Shown here: piece by piece, positions 61,401-64,000 of the stretch
Numbering within the stretch: the first letter of the stretch is position 1
Layout of the letters: the number at the start of each line of letters is the position of its first letter
Source: Phoebastria nigripes
Taxonomy: Eukaryota > Chordata > Aves > Procellariiformes > Diomedeidae
DNA length: 64,000 nt
Reading direction: 5' to 3'
Assembly: GCA_035582835.1 (NCBI GenBank)
Contig: JAYKAV010002574.1
Span: forward strand, 209,743 to 273,742
Notes under the pieces: model-generated
What the model saw: the letters and a program-made list of their open reading frames with translations, nothing else
Told to the model about the DNA's origin: nothing
Databases searched by the model: none
Translations under genes and position numbers: made by a program

Positions 61401-64000
61401 ACAAACAAGGCAGGAGGATCAGGAGAATAAAAAGTAATAGGAGATAGAAGGAGGTCAATGATACATATTTTCTACAATCAACTGCTAGCATTTTGAACAA
61501 TTGGTTAGATACATTCATTATGGGTTTACAAGCTTGTAAGCACTGTTTCTGGTTTTCCTCTTGTTCACTCAGGTCTTCCTCCAGACACTTTCTCAGCGAT
61601 ACAGAAAATGTATTCTTCTATTTTCTAATTTTTACCAATTGTAGAAGCAGGGCTGGAAGTACTGCATCTCTCAGCCATCTGAGCATACAACATATTCTGC
61701 TGAAAGTTTNTATCAAAGCAGTGAGAGTTCGTAATTCCACAATTGCATCAGGTTTTCAAAATAGCAATTTATTTTATCATTTGGTGAACTAAATTACAAA
61801 GTGNCTTTTAGAAAAAGTATAAGATTATATTAGACAAACTAAGCAGTCTCACATCTATCTTTCAGGTCAGTACTAAATGCTTGGCACAGCTGAATGAGAA
61901 AACAGCCTAAAAAGAAGGTTTAAAACCAACTATTTTTGAATACAATGTTCAAAAAACTGGACTCATTCCCTAAAACTATTTCTTTTCCTTTCATTGAGAT
62001 TTAAATTTAAAAATGAAACCTACTAGATCAGCTCCTCCATTTTTGCAACGTTCAGGGTAAGTGCAGAAGAGAAAGATTTTAAGTCACTTCTGTGTAGTTA
62101 AGTGACGGTTAAAATGGTCCTAGAAAACCTTCCCCTCATTTTCTGGTTATTCTGAATTAAATGGGCTGGAATGATGCCACAAGGGCTACTCAATGAGCCA
62201 AGATTAAGCTAAATCACTTCAGTGATACTGGTACAGTGTAGAAACGTCTTTTAATGCAAACCTTATCAGCTGACAACCAGTAGCAGTGAAGAGGTACAGT
62301 GGAGCTAAGGTCAGGATAATGTCCCCTACTGGAAAGGAAATGTCCTCTTTGGAAGGTGAGGTTTCTGAAGATACTGTCTGAACTGAATATTTCCCACTTA
62401 AAAATTGCAGGAATTTCATCCCAGCCATTCTGTCTGGTTTCTGAAAGGGCACTTGATGATGAGCAATGGAATTTAAAATAAAAAGATTTTTCTTTTCCCA
62501 CCGTAGTCTATCTGCTAGTCCCAGCACAGTCATATTTTAGTGAGTCGATGCCCACACATCTCCTGTGGTCAATTAAAGCATAAAACTGAAGAGGACGTAT
62601 TGCAAGTACGAGAGAGCATTGAGAGAAATGTGAGGTGGACAAAGCTGTGGAAAAAAGTCCAGAGCTTAAGGAAGGTGGATTTGGGTCTGACGTGTGTGAA
62701 CTGGAGGAGATGTACGTGGGGAGAGCTAGTGAATGCCCCCAGGGAAGCTGGCTGAGTGCTCACTGATTTAGTCTGATGTCCAAACAGAAAAATTAAAGAG
62801 GAGGAGAGGACTGTTTCAAGTAGAACTGAAACAGAATACTGGAGAGGTTTAAAGTGACAGGGGAAAGAGAGCAGGAATCAGTTTGCTAATGCAAACATTG
62901 TTTTTCAAGTAAAAAATGAAAAGTCTTCCTTGGTTTCCAGTTATTTCACTTTGTTTAGCATTTTGCTTTCAAGTTGGTTTTTTTTCCGAAGAAAGGCATT
63001 TCAAACTGAAATTTGATATTATTTCTTTTATTATTATTCCAACATATTCCAAAATTAAGCATTTCATTTTCAAAATGTTGACCTAGAAAAAAAATCCAAT
63101 ATTTAATATCTTTTTCATTTAAAAGAAACTGATAGCTGAAACTGAATAGAAAGAGAATAGAGAGATTTTTCCCTTCACTTAGTCCACAGAGAAACTAGCT
63201 ACCAATCATACAAATTTATTAGTTGATAAAGATTTGTCAACCAAAGGGTAAAATTTCTGAGTACTTACTGTGAAGGCTAATGTTTGTCCATACAATACGG
63301 TTTTTGTTTTTGTGATTTTTTGCTCGGAAGCTATAAGAAGAAAGTAAATTAATATTAAAATTTGCAAAACTATATTCTACAAGTAAGGAAGTAGCAACAT
63401 GTGTGGTGCCTGTGAAATACTATTCCTGTGGTTGTGTTACACGGTTTAATTAAATTATCTTATGCAAATTTTCCCTCATACAACCTCTGCTTCATGCACA
63501 GAGTGGCCCTCCTATAGAAATGAATCACCAGTTTGTACTGAATGGGCTTTCCTTAGAACTCTTTCTTCTCTGGTTGAAAAATATGAATACGTGTTAGTGA
63601 TAGATTGCAAGGCAAAAGGTGATTTCATGGTTAGGGCACATTATATGTCACCTGAAAAACCGAGCAATCAGTTTGCCTCTGCTACAGAGTTTTTAATCTG
63701 ATTCCGGGCAAGTCTCTCCAGCCCAAATGTTCACAGTTGGCTCTACTGGGTTAGGTATTCTCTAGAAACATCTACAATGCTACGTGGCACAATGCGCTCT
63801 GTCTTCAGCCTACTTGTGTATTCCAGATTAGGCACCCAAAATTTCTAGACTGTTCAGACGATTCTAGAGTTTTAATTCTGGGCCCCAATAGGTTTATTTC
63901 CAATGTAAAATACTAAAAAGTCATGTCCACAGTATCACAGAACTGCCTACGACAGAACTAATAATGTTTTTATTCAGTGCATCATTCTGGTGGCATGTAG
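61401..64000. other. Noncoding, nothing recognised
   Basis: No gene or identifiable repeat is seen. Two overlapping minus-strand frames of 95 and 104 codons at 62214-62533 and a G-rich patch at 62590-62755 are unrecognised. N bases lie at 61710 and 61804. Confidence 0.6.

Noticed and set aside
62214..62755. Overlapping open frames on both strands, possible gene fragment
   Set aside because: No recognisable domain, and frames on opposite strands adjoin or overlap. Without homology evidence I do not call a gene.

Overview
The window looks like AT-rich, gene-poor vertebrate nuclear DNA, and the repeats point to a bird. The clearest marker is the 3' end of a CR1 LINE with its terminal ATTCTRTG 8-mers at 31910-32037. 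A second is a solo LTR of a type I recognise as widespread in birds, at 23997-25096. Twenty isolated N bases are scattered through the sequence, as expected of consensus calling in a draft or heterozygous assembly. I cannot name the species, chromosome or flanking genes.

I found no protein-coding gene, tRNA, rRNA or recognisable ncRNA. The longest open frames (154 and 141 codons) match no family I know, have no convincing splice context, and have the length expected by chance in AT-rich DNA. The window is therefore best read as intergenic desert or the inside of a very long intron.

Layout: 1-14.3 kb is unique AT-rich DNA with decayed MIR-like SINE scraps, a GC-richer island at 3.7-4.1 kb and homeodomain/POU-motif patches near 5.8 and 9.6 kb. 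At 14.3-15.7 kb lie two antisense fragments of an ancient CR1/L3-class LINE reverse transcriptase, followed directly by a motif-dense patch at 15.77-15.94 kb. An AT-rich dyad region sits at 20.7-21.0 kb. At 24.0-25.1 kb an LTR on the minus strand is interrupted by another LTR on the plus strand. The CR1 end is at 31.9 kb and a long T39 tract at 32.6 kb. Simple repeats are sprinkled throughout. A patch with three TGACAGG (TALE homeodomain-type) sites is at 37.2-37.5 kb. At 54.8-61.4 kb there are four more patches that look like developmental enhancers: 54.8-55.2, 55.85-56.03, 58.38-58.51 and 61.18-61.40 kb.

If the window has a function it is most likely cis-regulatory. The motif-dense patches resemble conserved noncoding elements that regulate a distant developmental gene, but conservation cannot be seen from one sequence, so this is inference. 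I saw nothing that supports a new protein system, CRISPR array or defence locus.
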